From positions 434,001-498,000 of the forward strand of contig NZ_KB850072.1 of the NCBI RefSeq assembly GCF_000369525.1: a stretch of DNA of 64,000 nucleotides, written 5' to 3'. This DNA comes from Acinetobacter higginsii. GTDB lineage: Bacteria; Pseudomonadota; Gammaproteobacteria; Pseudomonadales; Moraxellaceae. Under the pieces are notes generated by a model. The model was not told the DNA's origin. It worked only from the letters and a program-made list of their open reading frames with translations, and made no database searches. Positions 18,410-27,214 of the stretch are shown piece by piece; within the stretch, counting starts at the first letter, position 1, and each line of letters begins with the position of its first letter. A program made the translations under genes and the position numbers.

Positions 18410-18640
18410 TCAATGAATGGGGTTAAGACCTTTAACAATGTCATTAAACTCTGAACCATTTAACCAAAAAGATTTCTTTAAAAAAAGTGTGGTCATAATA
18501 CTTTCTGCGGCTTCACTATTTTGGTTGTCACAAAATAGTCCGTAGCTATCACCTAACACAGTATTGTTCTCGATCAGGCGAATAAAGAAAGCATGTTGTT
18601 CGTCAGCATAACCAAGAATAGCATCACGTCGATTGTTCAT
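18410..18640 (-). CDS. ddrR: DdrR-like DNA-damage response co-regulator
   Basis: This 76-aa protein has no recognisable domain. It is placed divergently from umuDAb, where Acinetobacter genomes carry ddrR, a small genus-specific gene. In published work DdrR acts with UmuDAb to repress error-prone polymerase genes and is itself induced by DNA damage. The upstream stretch (GGAG about ten bases before the ATG) fits a start at 18640. The name rests on position, size and partner, since I cannot compare sequences here. The shared intergenic region carries the inverted repeats at 18798-18816 and 18866-18892. Confidence 0.75.
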   Translation of the reverse strand: MNNRRDAILGYADEQHAFFIRLIENNTVLGDSYGLFCDNQNSEAAESIMTTLFLKKSFWLNGSEFNDIVKGLNPIH

Positions 18641-18797
18641 TTTTCATGTCTCCACATCAAAAATATTTGAATAAAACTTAACTGCTGAGAGATCAAATAG
18701 ATTAATGAATTAGATCAATGGCTTAACATTTTTGAGCTGAGTAAAAATAAGATAAGTCATTCATTTAAAACATTAATTTTAGTTTGTCTTATACATC

Positions 18798-18816
18798 CTT
18801 GTCTAAGTTAAACAAG
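18798..18816. promoter_or_regulatory. second inverted repeat in the ddrR-umuDAb intergenic region
   Basis: CTTGT (18798-18802) and ACAAG (18812-18816) flank a 9-base spacer. The minus strand reads TTG...TAACTT...CAA, sharing the centre of the umuDAb-side operator. It may be a weaker operator for ddrR. Confidence 0.35.
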
Positions 18817-18865
18817 CTAAAATCTGATCTATGGATTCATTGTTATGCAAAATTAATTGTACGTC

Positions 18866-18892
18866 AACTTGAATTTGTAACTTTTTCAAGTT
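18866..18892. promoter_or_regulatory. UmuDAb/DdrR-type SOS operator
   Basis: AACTTGAA (18866-18873) and TTCAAGTT (18885-18892) are perfect inverted repeats around an 11-base centre containing TAACTTT. The core agrees, as far as I recall it, with the TTGAA...TAACTT...TTCAA motif reported at UmuDAb-controlled promoters in Acinetobacter. It ends 41 bp before the umuDAb ATG. Confidence 0.75.
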
Positions 18893-18933
18893 AAATTATT
18901 TGAAAGTATTTTAAGCTTGGGTAGGGGGAAGTT

Positions 18934-19545
18934 ATGTCCAAAAAAACTGAATTTGAGCATGGAGGGGCAAGAAGCAATGCTGGGCGGAAGGCACAGTTCA
19001 CTGAGCCGACCAAAGTCATCCGTGTTCCCGAATCTCAAGTTGATTTCATCAAAAATTGGTTACTGAATAATGTCAAAACTGGTACTCAAACTGATTTGAC
19101 GACATCAATGAAAATACAGAATGTCCAAGCTAAGAATGATCGACTTTATCACATTCCATTGGCAACGGAACGTGTTGCCGCCGGTTTTCCGTCGCCTGTC
19201 CAAGACCATGTTGAACAAGCTTTAGATTTAAATGAATTTTTAATTCGTAACGAAAATTCTACTTTCATTGTGAAAGCAAATTCACTTTCAATGTTAGATG
19301 CAGGCATTGATATCGATGATCCTTTGGTGGTAGATCGTAGTCTTCCTGCCAAATCTGGGGATATTGTAATTGCCTTGATTGACAATGATTTTACCGTGAA
19401 GCGTTTAATGGTTGATCACCATTTCAGCCCACCTAAAGTGTGGTTAAAAGCTGAGAATCCTGACTACCAGAATATTTATATTAGCGAGGGACAAGAGTTA
19501 CTGATCTGGGGTGTTGTGACCTATAACCTGAAACCGATGAGATAA
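18934..19545 (+). CDS. umuDAb: UmuDAb, LexA-like self-cleaving SOS regulator / polymerase V subunit
   Basis: The 203-aa product is longer than E. coli UmuD (139 aa) because of an N-terminal extension that begins [18 protein letters not shown], likely DNA-binding. The cleavage site VAAG is at residues 81-84 (A83-G84), the catalytic serine is S119 (NSLSM) and the lysine is K156 (TVKRL). These positions equal those published for Acinetobacter UmuDAb. In this genus, which lacks LexA, UmuDAb represses SOS genes until RecA-stimulated self-cleavage. It is followed 4 bp later by umuC, giving a umuDC operon, and is divergent from ddrR. Confidence 0.93.
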   Translation: MSKKTEFEHGGARSNAGRKAQFTEPTKVIRVPESQVDFIKNWLLNNVKTGTQTDLTTSMKIQNVQAKNDRLYHIPLATERVAAGFPSPVQDHVEQALDLNEFLIRNENSTFIVKANSLSMLDAGIDIDDPLVVDRSLPAKSGDIVIALIDNDFTVKRLMVDHHFSPPKVWLKAENPDYQNIYISEGQELLIWGVVTYNLKPMR

Positions 19546-19549
19546 GCCC

Positions 19550-20848
19550 ATGAGTCTGCCACAACGTATTTTTGCTTTGATTGATGTAAATAACTGCTAT
19601 GTTAGTTGTGAGCGCGTGTTTAATCCAAAGCTGGAAAATCGTCCTGTGGTGGTGTTGTCCAATAACGATGGTTGTGTGGTTTCCCGTTCTTATGAGGCGA
19701 AACAGCTCGGTATTCGGATGGCTGTGCCTTTTTTTCAGATTGAAGAGATTATTCAACGGCATCAAGTCGAAGTTTTTTCAAGTAATTATGCCTTGTATGC
19801 GGAAATGTCGCGCCGTTTCATGAATATATTGGGCAGCTTTGTCGATCCATGCGAGCAGGAAGTGTATTCAATAGATGAATGTTTTCTAGAGTTAACCGCC
19901 TATCAACAAAGTTATGATCTTACTGCTTATGCGCATCAGATTTTAGATACCGTCAAAAATTGGTTAGGCTTGCCGTGCTGTATCGGGATTGGTTATTCCA
20001 AAACTCAAGCAAAACTCGCCAATAATCTCGCCAAAACCCATGCCTGTTTTAATAGTGTCTGTAATATCGTTGCTGAAGATCCCTGCGTGATTGAAGATTT
20101 GTTGCAGCATATGCCCGTAGGGGAAGTGTGGGGTGTGGGTCGTAAGATTCGACAACGTTTGGAAAAAATGAATGTCTACTCGGTGATGGATTTGCTGCAA
20201 GCAGATGCAAAAATGATGGGAAAGTATTTTTCAGTGCTGATGGAAAATACCGTCAAAGAATTACAAGGTATGGCTTGCTTAGAACTTGAGGATGTTGTGA
20301 CAGACCGTCAACAGGTGTTGAGTAGTCGTTCATTTGGACAGCCGATTCAGGAGAAAAGTGATTTAAGTGGCGCACTGACTGAATTTAGTTTACGTGCCAT
20401 AGAGCGCTTACGCCATCAGAAACTATTATGTAAGGCGGTTGGGGTAAGTATTCGTACTAACCGCTTTAATAAGGATCAGTATTATCGACCTTATACGGTC
20501 GTCTATTTGCCTGACTACAGTGATGATCGTTTAGAGATTATCAAAGCGGTACAGCAGGGGCTTGATCGCATTTTTCAAGCTGGGCATCGTTATAAAAAAG
20601 CGCAAGTGATCTTGTTAGACATCATTCCGCAACATAGCCATGCTGTGGATTTATTTCATGATACCGATGAACTGATTGCTCGTCGTAACCTCTCTACAAC
20701 TTTCGATGGAATTAATGAAAAGTTCGGACGGGACACCATGACGTTGGGGCGTTTAATCACCCCTCATGGGAGGGCATGGCGTATGACGCAAAATCATAAA
20801 TCACCAAGTTATTTGACTAATTGGGATCAAGTTTTAAAGATTGGATAA
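19550..20848 (+). CDS. umuC: UmuC, catalytic subunit of error-prone DNA polymerase V
   Basis: The 432-aa Y-family polymerase has [13 protein letters not shown] at the N-terminus (first metal Asp), [10 protein letters not shown] (catalytic Asp-Glu, about residues 103-112), helix-hairpin-helix and little-finger regions, and the UmuC-type C-terminal tail ending [10 protein letters not shown]. It is full length, unlike the truncated umuC described for A. baylyi ADP1. It copies damaged DNA with low fidelity and would be expressed with umuDAb from the operator-controlled promoter. Confidence 0.95.
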   Translation: MSLPQRIFALIDVNNCYVSCERVFNPKLENRPVVVLSNNDGCVVSRSYEAKQLGIRMAVPFFQIEEIIQRHQVEVFSSNYALYAEMSRRFMNILGSFVDPCEQEVYSIDECFLELTAYQQSYDLTAYAHQILDTVKNWLGLPCCIGIGYSKTQAKLANNLAKTHACFNSVCNIVAEDPCVIEDLLQHMPVGEVWGVGRKIRQRLEKMNVYSVMDLLQADAKMMGKYFSVLMENTVKELQGMACLELEDVVTDRQQVLSSRSFGQPIQEKSDLSGALTEFSLRAIERLRHQKLLCKAVGVSIRTNRFNKDQYYRPYTVVYLPDYSDDRLEIIKAVQQGLDRIFQAGHRYKKAQVILLDIIPQHSHAVDLFHDTDELIARRNLSTTFDGINEKFGRDTMTLGRLITPHGRAWRMTQNHKSPSYLTNWDQVLKIG

Positions 20849-20870
20849 TGATTTTTGTATAGATGGGTGG

Positions 20871-21779
20871 TTAATTGGCACTGAGCTGAGATGGGAATAC
20901 CGCGACCAACAGATCAATGGCTAAACGCGTTTTAAGTGGCATATAGCTTAAAGCAGGCCAAACCACATGAATCGGGAAATCGACACTGGAAAACTCTGCC
21001 AATACCTGAACTAAACTGCCATCCTGTAGTTCTTTATGAATCAGCCAGTCAGGAAGCCATGCAATTCCTTGATCTAATAACACTGTATTTTTAATCGCCT
21101 GCATATCATTTAACAGCAATTTTGCTTTGGGTTTGATGGCATACAGTTGTTTGTTTTTATCTTGAAGATGCCATTTCGGTGGGGACCCAGAATAAGGATA
21201 AGCAATGGCCGTGTGCTGTTGTAGATCATCCAAGTCCTTCACTGTGCCTGATTGCTGTAGATATTTGGGTGTGGCACAGAGTAGCATCCGATGATCGCCT
21301 AGCTTTCTCGCAATCAAATGATGGCTATCTGGTAAAGCGCCGATACGAATAGCTAAATCAAAACCATCTTCGACCAAATCGACAGTTCGGTCATTAAAAG
21401 AGAGTTCTACCTGCAAATCAGCATGCTGTTGCGCCAGTTCAATCATCATTGGGGCAACATAGAGTTGTCCAAACAGAACTGGGGCCGAAATTCTTAATAA
21501 GCCCGTTGCACTGATTTTACCCTGATCCAACAAGCTTTCAGCGGCATGGATTTCTGCAATAGCACGCTGACTGTGCTCATAAAACAGCGTACCTTCGGCT
21601 GTTAAGCTGAGGGTTCGAGTAGTACGCTTAAATAAAGTCACGCCCAAACGTTGTTCTAAACGCGCAATGCTTTTACTCACAGCCGAGCGGGTCAGATGTA
21701 GTTGTTCAGCAGCATTGCTAAAGCTTCCTGCCTCGACCACCGTCACAAAGATTGAAATCGTACTCAGCTCAGTTTGCAT
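20871..21779 (-). CDS. LysR-family transcriptional regulator, divergent from azoR
   Basis: The 302-aa protein has a LysR helix-turn-helix (about residues 5-64; GSFSNAAEQLHLTRSAVSKSIARLEQRLGVTLFKRTTR) and a LysR substrate-binding domain (about 88-295). It is convergent with umuC (22-bp gap) and divergent from the azoreductase gene, its probable target. The 98-bp shared region holds short TAGTA repeats but no clear operator. Confidence 0.92.
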   Translation of the reverse strand: MQTELSTISIFVTVVEAGSFSNAAEQLHLTRSAVSKSIARLEQRLGVTLFKRTTRTLSLTAEGTLFYEHSQRAIAEIHAAESLLDQGKISATGLLRISAPVLFGQLYVAPMMIELAQQHADLQVELSFNDRTVDLVEDGFDLAIRIGALPDSHHLIARKLGDHRMLLCATPKYLQQSGTVKDLDDLQQHTAIAYPYSGSPPKWHLQDKNKQLYAIKPKAKLLLNDMQAIKNTVLLDQGIAWLPDWLIHKELQDGSLVQVLAEFSSVDFPIHVVWPALSYMPLKTRLAIDLLVAVFPSQLSAN

Positions 21780-21852
21780 GATTGTAGAATTTTTGGAATC
21801 AATTCACTGAAATAGTATCACTACTGGCGATTAAAATGTAATAGTAAGATAG

Positions 21853-21870
21853 CTCCATCAAGATATGGAG
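21853..21870 (+). promoter_or_regulatory. hairpin covering the azoR ribosome-binding site
   Basis: CTCCAT (21853-21858) pairs with ATGGAG (21865-21870) around a six-base loop. The right arm is the GGAG ribosome-binding site, seven bases before the azoR ATG at 21878. When folded, it would lower translation. Confidence 0.4.
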
Positions 21871-21877
21871 AACAAAC

Positions 21878-22474
21878 ATGGCGAAAGTGTTGGTATTGAA
21901 ATCAAGCATTATGGGTGATCAATCACAGACGAGCCGTTTGATCGATGCATTTTTAAAACAACGTGCAGAAGCAGGCGTACAGGATGAAGTAATCATTCGT
22001 GATTTAACCACGCTTAACTTACCTGTACTGGATGCTGAAATTTTCCATGCACTGCGTGGTGCAGAACACGTTGCAGCGCCGATACAAAAGATTGTCCAGT
22101 TATCGGATGAGTTGATTGCAGAACTTAAAGCAACGGATCTATTGTTGATCGGCGCGCCGATGTACAACTTGAATGTGCCAACACAGTTGAAAAACTGGTT
22201 CGATTTGGTGGCGCGTGCCCGCCATACTTTTAGATATACCGAAACTTATCCTCAAGGTCTGGTTGAAGGTGTCAAGGCAATCGTGATGAGCAGCCGTGGT
22301 GGTATTCACCTTGGGCAAGTGACGGATGCAGTAACGCCTTATCTACAGTCTGTTTTAGGCTTAATGGGGATTCATGAAGTGAGCTTCGTTTATGCGGAAG
22401 GTCTGGATATTCCTGCTTTAAAGGTGGATGCATTAAAAGATGCACATCTAAAAGCCCAACAGGTTGCTGTTTAA
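21878..22474 (+). CDS. azoR: FMN-dependent NADH-azoreductase
   Basis: The 198-aa flavodoxin-like protein has the FMN-binding N-terminus LKSSIMGDQSQT, the pattern APMYNLNVPTQLKNWFDLVARARHTFRY, and MSSRGG, all typical of AzoR (about 200 aa). These enzymes reduce quinones and azo dyes with NADH and protect against thiol and quinone stress. The divergent LysR gene suggests induction by electrophiles. A strong terminator follows at 22507. Confidence 0.93.
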   Translation: MAKVLVLKSSIMGDQSQTSRLIDAFLKQRAEAGVQDEVIIRDLTTLNLPVLDAEIFHALRGAEHVAAPIQKIVQLSDELIAELKATDLLLIGAPMYNLNVPTQLKNWFDLVARARHTFRYTETYPQGLVEGVKAIVMSSRGGIHLGQVTDAVTPYLQSVLGLMGIHEVSFVYAEGLDIPALKVDALKDAHLKAQQVAV

Positions 22475-22506
22475 AAAAATACCCCTTACTACCGAGACTT
22501 GGTAGG

Positions 22507-22542
22507 ATCGGACACGCAGGGTGCCTGTTTGTCCGATTTTTT
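22507..22542 (+). terminator. intrinsic terminator after azoR
   Basis: ATCGGACA (22507-22514) pairs with TGTCCGAT (22530-22537), an inner CAGG/CCTG stem extends the hairpin, and a T-run follows. Confidence 0.9.
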
Positions 22543-22547
22543 CATAT

Positions 22548-23183
22548 TTAGATGAAATAAGGTTGATCGGCATCTGAGTGTGGTTTATTGAGCCCTAAGT
22601 TTTTTCTAGAGGCTAATGCTGGCGTTTGAATAATTTTCACCACGAAGGCAGCGACACTTTTACGTGAGATGACCGTGCCTTTAAAATGCTCATGGCGTTC
22701 CGTTGTTTCATAGTCAATTTCATCTTCATCCATGAGTCACGCCGCACGCAAAATACTATAATCCAGATCAGAGGCTTCTAATAAATCTGCTGCTTTACGA
22801 TATGGGCCAAGGTATTTGCCGATTTCATTGCGATTCCATTCACCAAATTTACCTTTGACTTCATCATAAATGCCTAAGGAGTTGATCAGAATAATACGTT
22901 TAACGCCTGCGCCGTGCATAGCTTCAATGATATTCTGTGTTTGCTGTTCTAATTCACCAGCAAGGTTGGCATAAACAATATCTTGACCTTGGACGATCTG
23001 TTTTAATTTTTCCAGATCTAAAACATCCGCTTCAATGACTTTTGCATTGTTCGGCAAATCAGTGCCTAATTTTTTTGCATCACGGAGTAATAGCGTTTGA
23101 GTCAGTTCAGGCTCGTTGGCTAACATGTTAATGACCCATTGAGCAATTTGACCTGATGCGCCAAGAATTAATACTTTTTTCAT
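22548..23183 (-). pseudogene. NAD(P)H-binding atypical SDR family protein, interrupted by an in-frame TGA
   Basis: The ORF from ATG 23183 encodes an atypical short-chain dehydrogenase with the Rossmann motif GASGQIAQW (residues 8-16), and stops at TGA (22737-22739) after D-Y-S-I-L-R-A-A. The same frame continues to 22548 with L-M-D-E-D-E-I-D-Y-E and a normal C-terminal end. In relatives I expect Trp at the stop position (R-x-A-W-L), so one change, TGG to TGA, explains the break. The full protein would be about 211 aa. The truncated product keeps the nucleotide-binding fold but lacks the last 62 residues. A sequencing error is possible. Confidence 0.85.
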
Positions 23184-23348
23184 TTTGAACTACCTTTATT
23201 TCACTTTTTCATTCAAGAAAACACATGTGAATGTCATTTTCTTGATCTTTGATGATTTTATTTAAGCTTAAAAATACGAAAAGGATTGACCTGAAATGCT
23301 CAGTTGTTTGCCTAATTTGATGAGCTTGTCGATTTTTGCAGTATCCAT

Positions 23349-23373
23349 AAAAAAGCCCCATCGAAATGAGGCT
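23349..23373 (-). terminator. terminator for the downstream minus-strand hydrolase gene
   Basis: AGCCCCAT (23354-23361) pairs with ATGAGGCT (23366-23373) around CGAA with one G-U pair. The A-run at 23349-23354 is the T-run on the minus strand. Confidence 0.75.
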
Positions 23374-23394
23374 GATATAACAATTATGATTGAA

Positions 23395-24519
23395 TTAGCG
23401 AATATTCTTCCACCACTGTTTAAACGGTTGCTGTTCATTATCCAGCTCAACCAATTCTCCAATCATCGGCGTCGCAAGGCGATATTTTCTGCTTTTTGAA
23501 TATTCAACAATACGGGTAATCGGTTCATACCAAGCATGCTTGGCCAAACTGAATTTTGAATGGTGTACAGGAATCATATTACGCGCATTCAGTTCTTCAG
23601 TGGCTTGGGCAACCTCATCAGGATGGCAATGTACTGAACGCCAAGCGGCGTCATATTGCCCATTTTCCATTAATGCCCAATCAAAGGGACCGTATTTCTG
23701 TCCAATCTCGACAAAGTGCTTGTCATAACCACCATCACCGGTGTAGAAAATCTTTTTATTCGGGGATTGAATCACGAAAGAAACCCATAAATTCTTACCA
23801 CCATCAAAGGCACGTCGTGAATCATGATGGGTGGTTTCAGTGATAATGCTAATCCCATCATCAAACTCGATTCGATCACCCCAATCTCGCTCGATCAGTT
23901 TATTTTTGGGATAACCCCAGTATTCAAAGTGTTCACCGACGCCTAGACCAGTAATCACGTATTTAACTTTGTCTTTGAGTTTAAGTGCCGTTTCATAATC
24001 TAAATGGTCATAGTGATCATGCGAAATCAGCAAATAATCAATCTCAGGTAAATCCTCAACCCGATAGATATCAGTCCCTTTATAGGCGCGTGTGCCCCAA
24101 GGGAAAGGAGAGGCTTTGCCACTCATAACAGGGTCGATCAAAAAGGTTTTACCATGCAACTGCATAAATACCGATGAGTGTCCAAACCAGATCATGACAT
24201 CTTGTTTTGGATCAAGAGCAAGTAGATTGGTTTTAATGGAAGGAATGGGATCAATCGGATTACGATGAGGAATGGTTTTAATAAAGGTTTTATAGAGTTC
24301 AACCGCAATACTAGAGCCTTCGCTCATGCCTGATTTTTCAATTAAATTTCGAAATTGACCTTGGCGATAGTTGGGAGAGCTTTCAATGACTTGTAGTCGT
24401 TCACCAGAAGGGATTCTACCGAATAAGGGTTGTTGTGCATATATAACACTCGCTGCAATAAGCAGGGCCACGGCGATCGCAACAAAAAGAATAAGCATAA
24501 ATGGAGTCAACCTTTTCAT
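23395..24519 (-). CDS. membrane-anchored MBL-fold metallo-hydrolase (NAPE-PLD/UlaG-like)
   Basis: From ATG 24519 the protein has 374 aa, beginning M-K-R-L-T-P-F and a single N-terminal membrane segment (about residues 5-27). The zinc motif SHDHYDHLD (H-x-H-x-D-H) is at about 190-198. MIWFGHSSVFMQ, TTHHDSRR, YTGDGGYD and PVHHSKF supply the remaining ligands, matching the NAPE-phospholipase-D-like branch. These proteins hydrolyse phosphodiesters or lipids at the periplasmic face. The substrate here is unknown. A TTG at 24561 is an alternative, weaker start. Confidence 0.82.
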   Translation of the reverse strand: MKRLTPFMLILFVAIAVALLIAASVIYAQQPLFGRIPSGERLQVIESSPNYRQGQFRNLIEKSGMSEGSSIAVELYKTFIKTIPHRNPIDPIPSIKTNLLALDPKQDVMIWFGHSSVFMQLHGKTFLIDPVMSGKASPFPWGTRAYKGTDIYRVEDLPEIDYLLISHDHYDHLDYETALKLKDKVKYVITGLGVGEHFEYWGYPKNKLIERDWGDRIEFDDGISIITETTHHDSRRAFDGGKNLWVSFVIQSPNKKIFYTGDGGYDKHFVEIGQKYGPFDWALMENGQYDAAWRSVHCHPDEVAQATEELNARNMIPVHHSKFSLAKHAWYEPITRIVEYSKSRKYRLATPMIGELVELDNEQQPFKQWWKNIR

Positions 24520-24759
24520 TTGAGCATTCGATACGATATTAATAAAAACTAAAAGCGACAAAATGATGAAATATTGTCTAAAAGTCGATGAATGAAAACT
24601 TGCCTATTGTTATTGAATATTTGCCTAAACGAACGAGAATTGAATGTGTATTGATGTGATTGAGCAAAAGGAAGTCATTTAGCAGGACTTGGTTTATGCT
24701 AGACTATGCAAGGTTACAGTGTTGTAAATCACTGTGAGTCAAGACAACGAGTAGGTAGC

Positions 24760-25407
24760 ATGATCGGGCAGCAAAGAAACATATTGGCAACTTTAGGAAT
24801 AGATGTTTGGATTCCTAGAGAAGTGGTATGTCAAAAAAATACTGCACCGAACCTATGGCGAGATCAAATTGTTGAAGAAGCTTCGCAACCGTTGACACCG
24901 ATATTAGATGTCGTACCAACGCCAAAAGAAATTCAAGTTGCATCGCGACCAACATTAGCGATCACTGAAAAAGAAATTCCTCAGCCTACAGAAATTATTG
25001 CCAAGCCTGTTGTAAAAGAAGCTGTTGTTGAAAAAGAACAGATTGTTATTACAACGCAGATTCAGGCATTTGAACTGCAAATGTATGTTTTAGAAAACTG
25101 TGCCATTTTGTTGGAAAGCAGTCAGCTCAGCGATGCACAAAGGCAGCTCTGGCAAAATATTCAAAAGGCACGATTGGGTCAATACGCAGAGTTGAAATGG
25201 CCATTTCCCTTGGCTGCATTTCAAGAGAGCAGAGGACTACCATCCTATATTCAAGGCTTTCTGGATGCTACTGCAAGCGGCAGAAAGATATTATGCTTAG
25301 GTCAACTGGACTTTATTCAGCATTCTAATATATTACATTTAGCGAGTTTAGAAGAAATGCTGGCTCAACCTGTCTTGAAAAGACGATTGTGGCAGCTCAT
25401 GCAATAA
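24760..25407 (+). CDS. HolD-like protein (DNA polymerase III psi subunit)
   Basis: From ATG 24760 the product begins M-I-G-Q-Q-R-N-I-L-A-T-L-G-I-D-V-W, which resembles the N-terminus of HolD (QLGITQW in E. coli). The C-terminus LAQPVLKRRLWQLMQ resembles the HolD end. In between lies a proline/glutamate-rich, probably disordered linker (about residues 45-105), making it longer (215 aa) than E. coli HolD (137 aa). HolD links the clamp loader to single-strand binding protein. The identity rests on weak motif likeness. An ATG at 24706 is also in frame, but a promoter-like TGCTAGACT lies just before it, so I prefer 24760. It overlaps no gene and precedes a dehydrogenase by 17 bp. Confidence 0.5.
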   Translation: MIGQQRNILATLGIDVWIPREVVCQKNTAPNLWRDQIVEEASQPLTPILDVVPTPKEIQVASRPTLAITEKEIPQPTEIIAKPVVKEAVVEKEQIVITTQIQAFELQMYVLENCAILLESSQLSDAQRQLWQNIQKARLGQYAELKWPFPLAAFQESRGLPSYIQGFLDATASGRKILCLGQLDFIQHSNILHLASLEEMLAQPVLKRRLWQLMQ

Positions 25408-25424
25408 AGAACGGAAATCGAATC

Positions 25425-26390
25425 ATGAAGAAAGTCGTTGTATTCAGCCAAATAGATCAGGACGTGATAGCGCAGTTACAGCAAGATTATCAGGTGGTGG
25501 TGCTCAATCCTAAGCTTGGTGATATCAATGAACAGATTCGGGCCGAAGTCGTTGATGCCGATGCCATGATAGGTGCAGGGCGTTTACTCAATGAAAGCAA
25601 CTTAGCACCTGCACAAAAACTTAAAATTATTTCGACCGTGTCGGTTGGCTATGATAATTATGATGTCGCCTATCTCAATCAAAAGAAAATTTGGCTTGCC
25701 AATACGCCACACGTTTTAACGGAAACCACAGCCGATCTAGCCTTTAGCTTGTTACTGAGTGCCGCACGTAAGATTCCACAATTAGATGCTTGGACTAAGC
25801 AAGGGCAGTGGAAGCGTACCGTTGCGACGGAACAATTTGGGGTAGATGTTTTCGGCAAAACCCTTGGTATTATTGGCTTAGGTAATATTGGAGCCGCGAT
25901 TGCCCGTCGTGGTTTTTATGGTTTCAATATGAATGTTTTGTACCATAATCGCCGTGAAAAGATTGAGGTGGCTCAGGCCTTCAATGCACAGTATCGTGAT
26001 TTAGATCAGTTATTGCAGCAATCTGATTTCATTGTAGTGGCCGTTGATTTGAATACTGAGTCTAAAGCACTGATTGGTGCAGAACAGTTTGATTTAATGC
26101 AGAAACATGCAGTGTTTGTGAATATTGCTCGCGGTTCGGTGGTGGATGAACATGCATTGATTGAAGCATTACAGCAAAATAAAATCTTTGCCGCAGGTTT
26201 GGATGTGTATGCCAAGGAACCACTACAAAGTTCTCCATTATTTGAGCTAGCAAATGCCGTGACTGCACCACATATCGGTTCGGCAACTGCTGAAACACGT
26301 CAGAAGATGGTCAACCTTGCCTATCAGAATTTGATTGATGCATTAGAAGATCGTACACCTCGCTATTTAGTGAATCCGAAGTTTGAATAA
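25425..26390 (+). CDS. 2-hydroxyacid dehydrogenase (glyoxylate/hydroxypyruvate/2-ketogluconate reductase type)
   Basis: The 321-aa protein (from ATG 25425) has the NAD(P)-binding motif GIIGLGNIGAAIARR (about residues 149-163). The D-2-hydroxyacid dehydrogenase catalytic residues are Arg in NIARGSVVDE, Glu in DVYAKEP and His in APHIGSATAETR. It reduces 2-keto acids such as glyoxylate, hydroxypyruvate or 2-keto-gluconate. The substrate cannot be fixed from sequence alone. It probably shares a transcript with the HolD-like gene. Confidence 0.9.
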   Translation: MKKVVVFSQIDQDVIAQLQQDYQVVVLNPKLGDINEQIRAEVVDADAMIGAGRLLNESNLAPAQKLKIISTVSVGYDNYDVAYLNQKKIWLANTPHVLTETTADLAFSLLLSAARKIPQLDAWTKQGQWKRTVATEQFGVDVFGKTLGIIGLGNIGAAIARRGFYGFNMNVLYHNRREKIEVAQAFNAQYRDLDQLLQQSDFIVVAVDLNTESKALIGAEQFDLMQKHAVFVNIARGSVVDEHALIEALQQNKIFAAGLDVYAKEPLQSSPLFELANAVTAPHIGSATAETRQKMVNLAYQNLIDALEDRTPRYLVNPKFE

Positions 26391-26501
26391 TTGCTTACAA
26401 TGCTGATCATTTGATTGCTGCATTATTGTGCGGCCTCATCTTTTTAAATTGATTAATATTGGTACACTTGCGCCCTTTGTGACTTCGTCTTGGGGTGTCT
26501 G

Positions 26502-27089
26502 GTGTTCGAGAAATTAGCTGAACAAAGTTTGGGTTTAATGGGCTGGGAAATTGACAATCATTGGGATTTAAATATTGACCAATGCGTCATGATTGCGGCC
26601 CCGCATACCAGCAATTGGGATGCTTTATATGCCCGTTTAGCATTGAAAGCCTTGGGTGTTAATGTGCGCCTGACCATCAAAGACAGTTATATGAAATTGC
26701 CATTTGGTCCTTTTGTGCGTGCAATGGGGGGGATCGGTATTGATCGTCGTGCCAAGCATGAAGGTCAAGAACGTCCAAGTATGGTTCAGCTGATGAGTGA
26801 TTTATTTAAGACGCACCCTAAGTTAGTCATGCTAGTGACTCCAGAAGGAACGCGTGCTAAACAAGAGCAATGGAAAACTGGTTTTTATCATTTGGCAATA
26901 ACAGCGGGTGTACCGATTGCACTTGCGTATATGGACTATGCCAAGAAAAAAACAGGTGTAGGAAAAATTGTTTATCCTACAGGGGATTATGAAAAGGATA
27001 TGACCGAGATCATGTCTTTTTATGCCACGATCAATGCGAAATTCCCAGAGAAATTTAGTGTAGATCAGCGTTACGTCGCGGCAGAGTAA
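26502..27089 (+). CDS. 1-acyl-sn-glycerol-3-phosphate acyltransferase-like protein
   Basis: GTG 26502 follows GGGGTG at good spacing and gives 195 aa; TTG 26490 is an alternative. The protein has the acyltransferase motif HTSNWD (H-x4-D, about residues 35-40) and the VTPEGTR motif (about 113-119) of the PlsC superfamily. It would transfer an acyl chain to a lysolipid or similar acceptor at the membrane. It is shorter than typical PlsC (about 240 aa) and has no clear membrane helix. Closed by the terminator at 27117. Confidence 0.8.
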   Translation: MFEKLAEQSLGLMGWEIDNHWDLNIDQCVMIAAPHTSNWDALYARLALKALGVNVRLTIKDSYMKLPFGPFVRAMGGIGIDRRAKHEGQERPSMVQLMSDLFKTHPKLVMLVTPEGTRAKQEQWKTGFYHLAITAGVPIALAYMDYAKKKTGVGKIVYPTGDYEKDMTEIMSFYATINAKFPEKFSVDQRYVAAE

Positions 27090-27116
27090 TTCAGTCGATT
27101 TCAAAAATCATAAAGT

Positions 27117-27139
27117 AAGGCGGGATTTTCCTGCCTTTT
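27117..27139 (+). terminator. intrinsic terminator
   Basis: AAGGCGGGA (27117-27125) pairs with TCCTGCCTT (27129-27137) with one G-U pair, followed by TT. Confidence 0.7.
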
Positions 27140-27214
27140 ATAACACTTTGTTGCAAATTTCTCCTTTTTTCAATGCTATATTAAATTTCTTTATTAAAAT
27201 CATAGAGAAACCAC

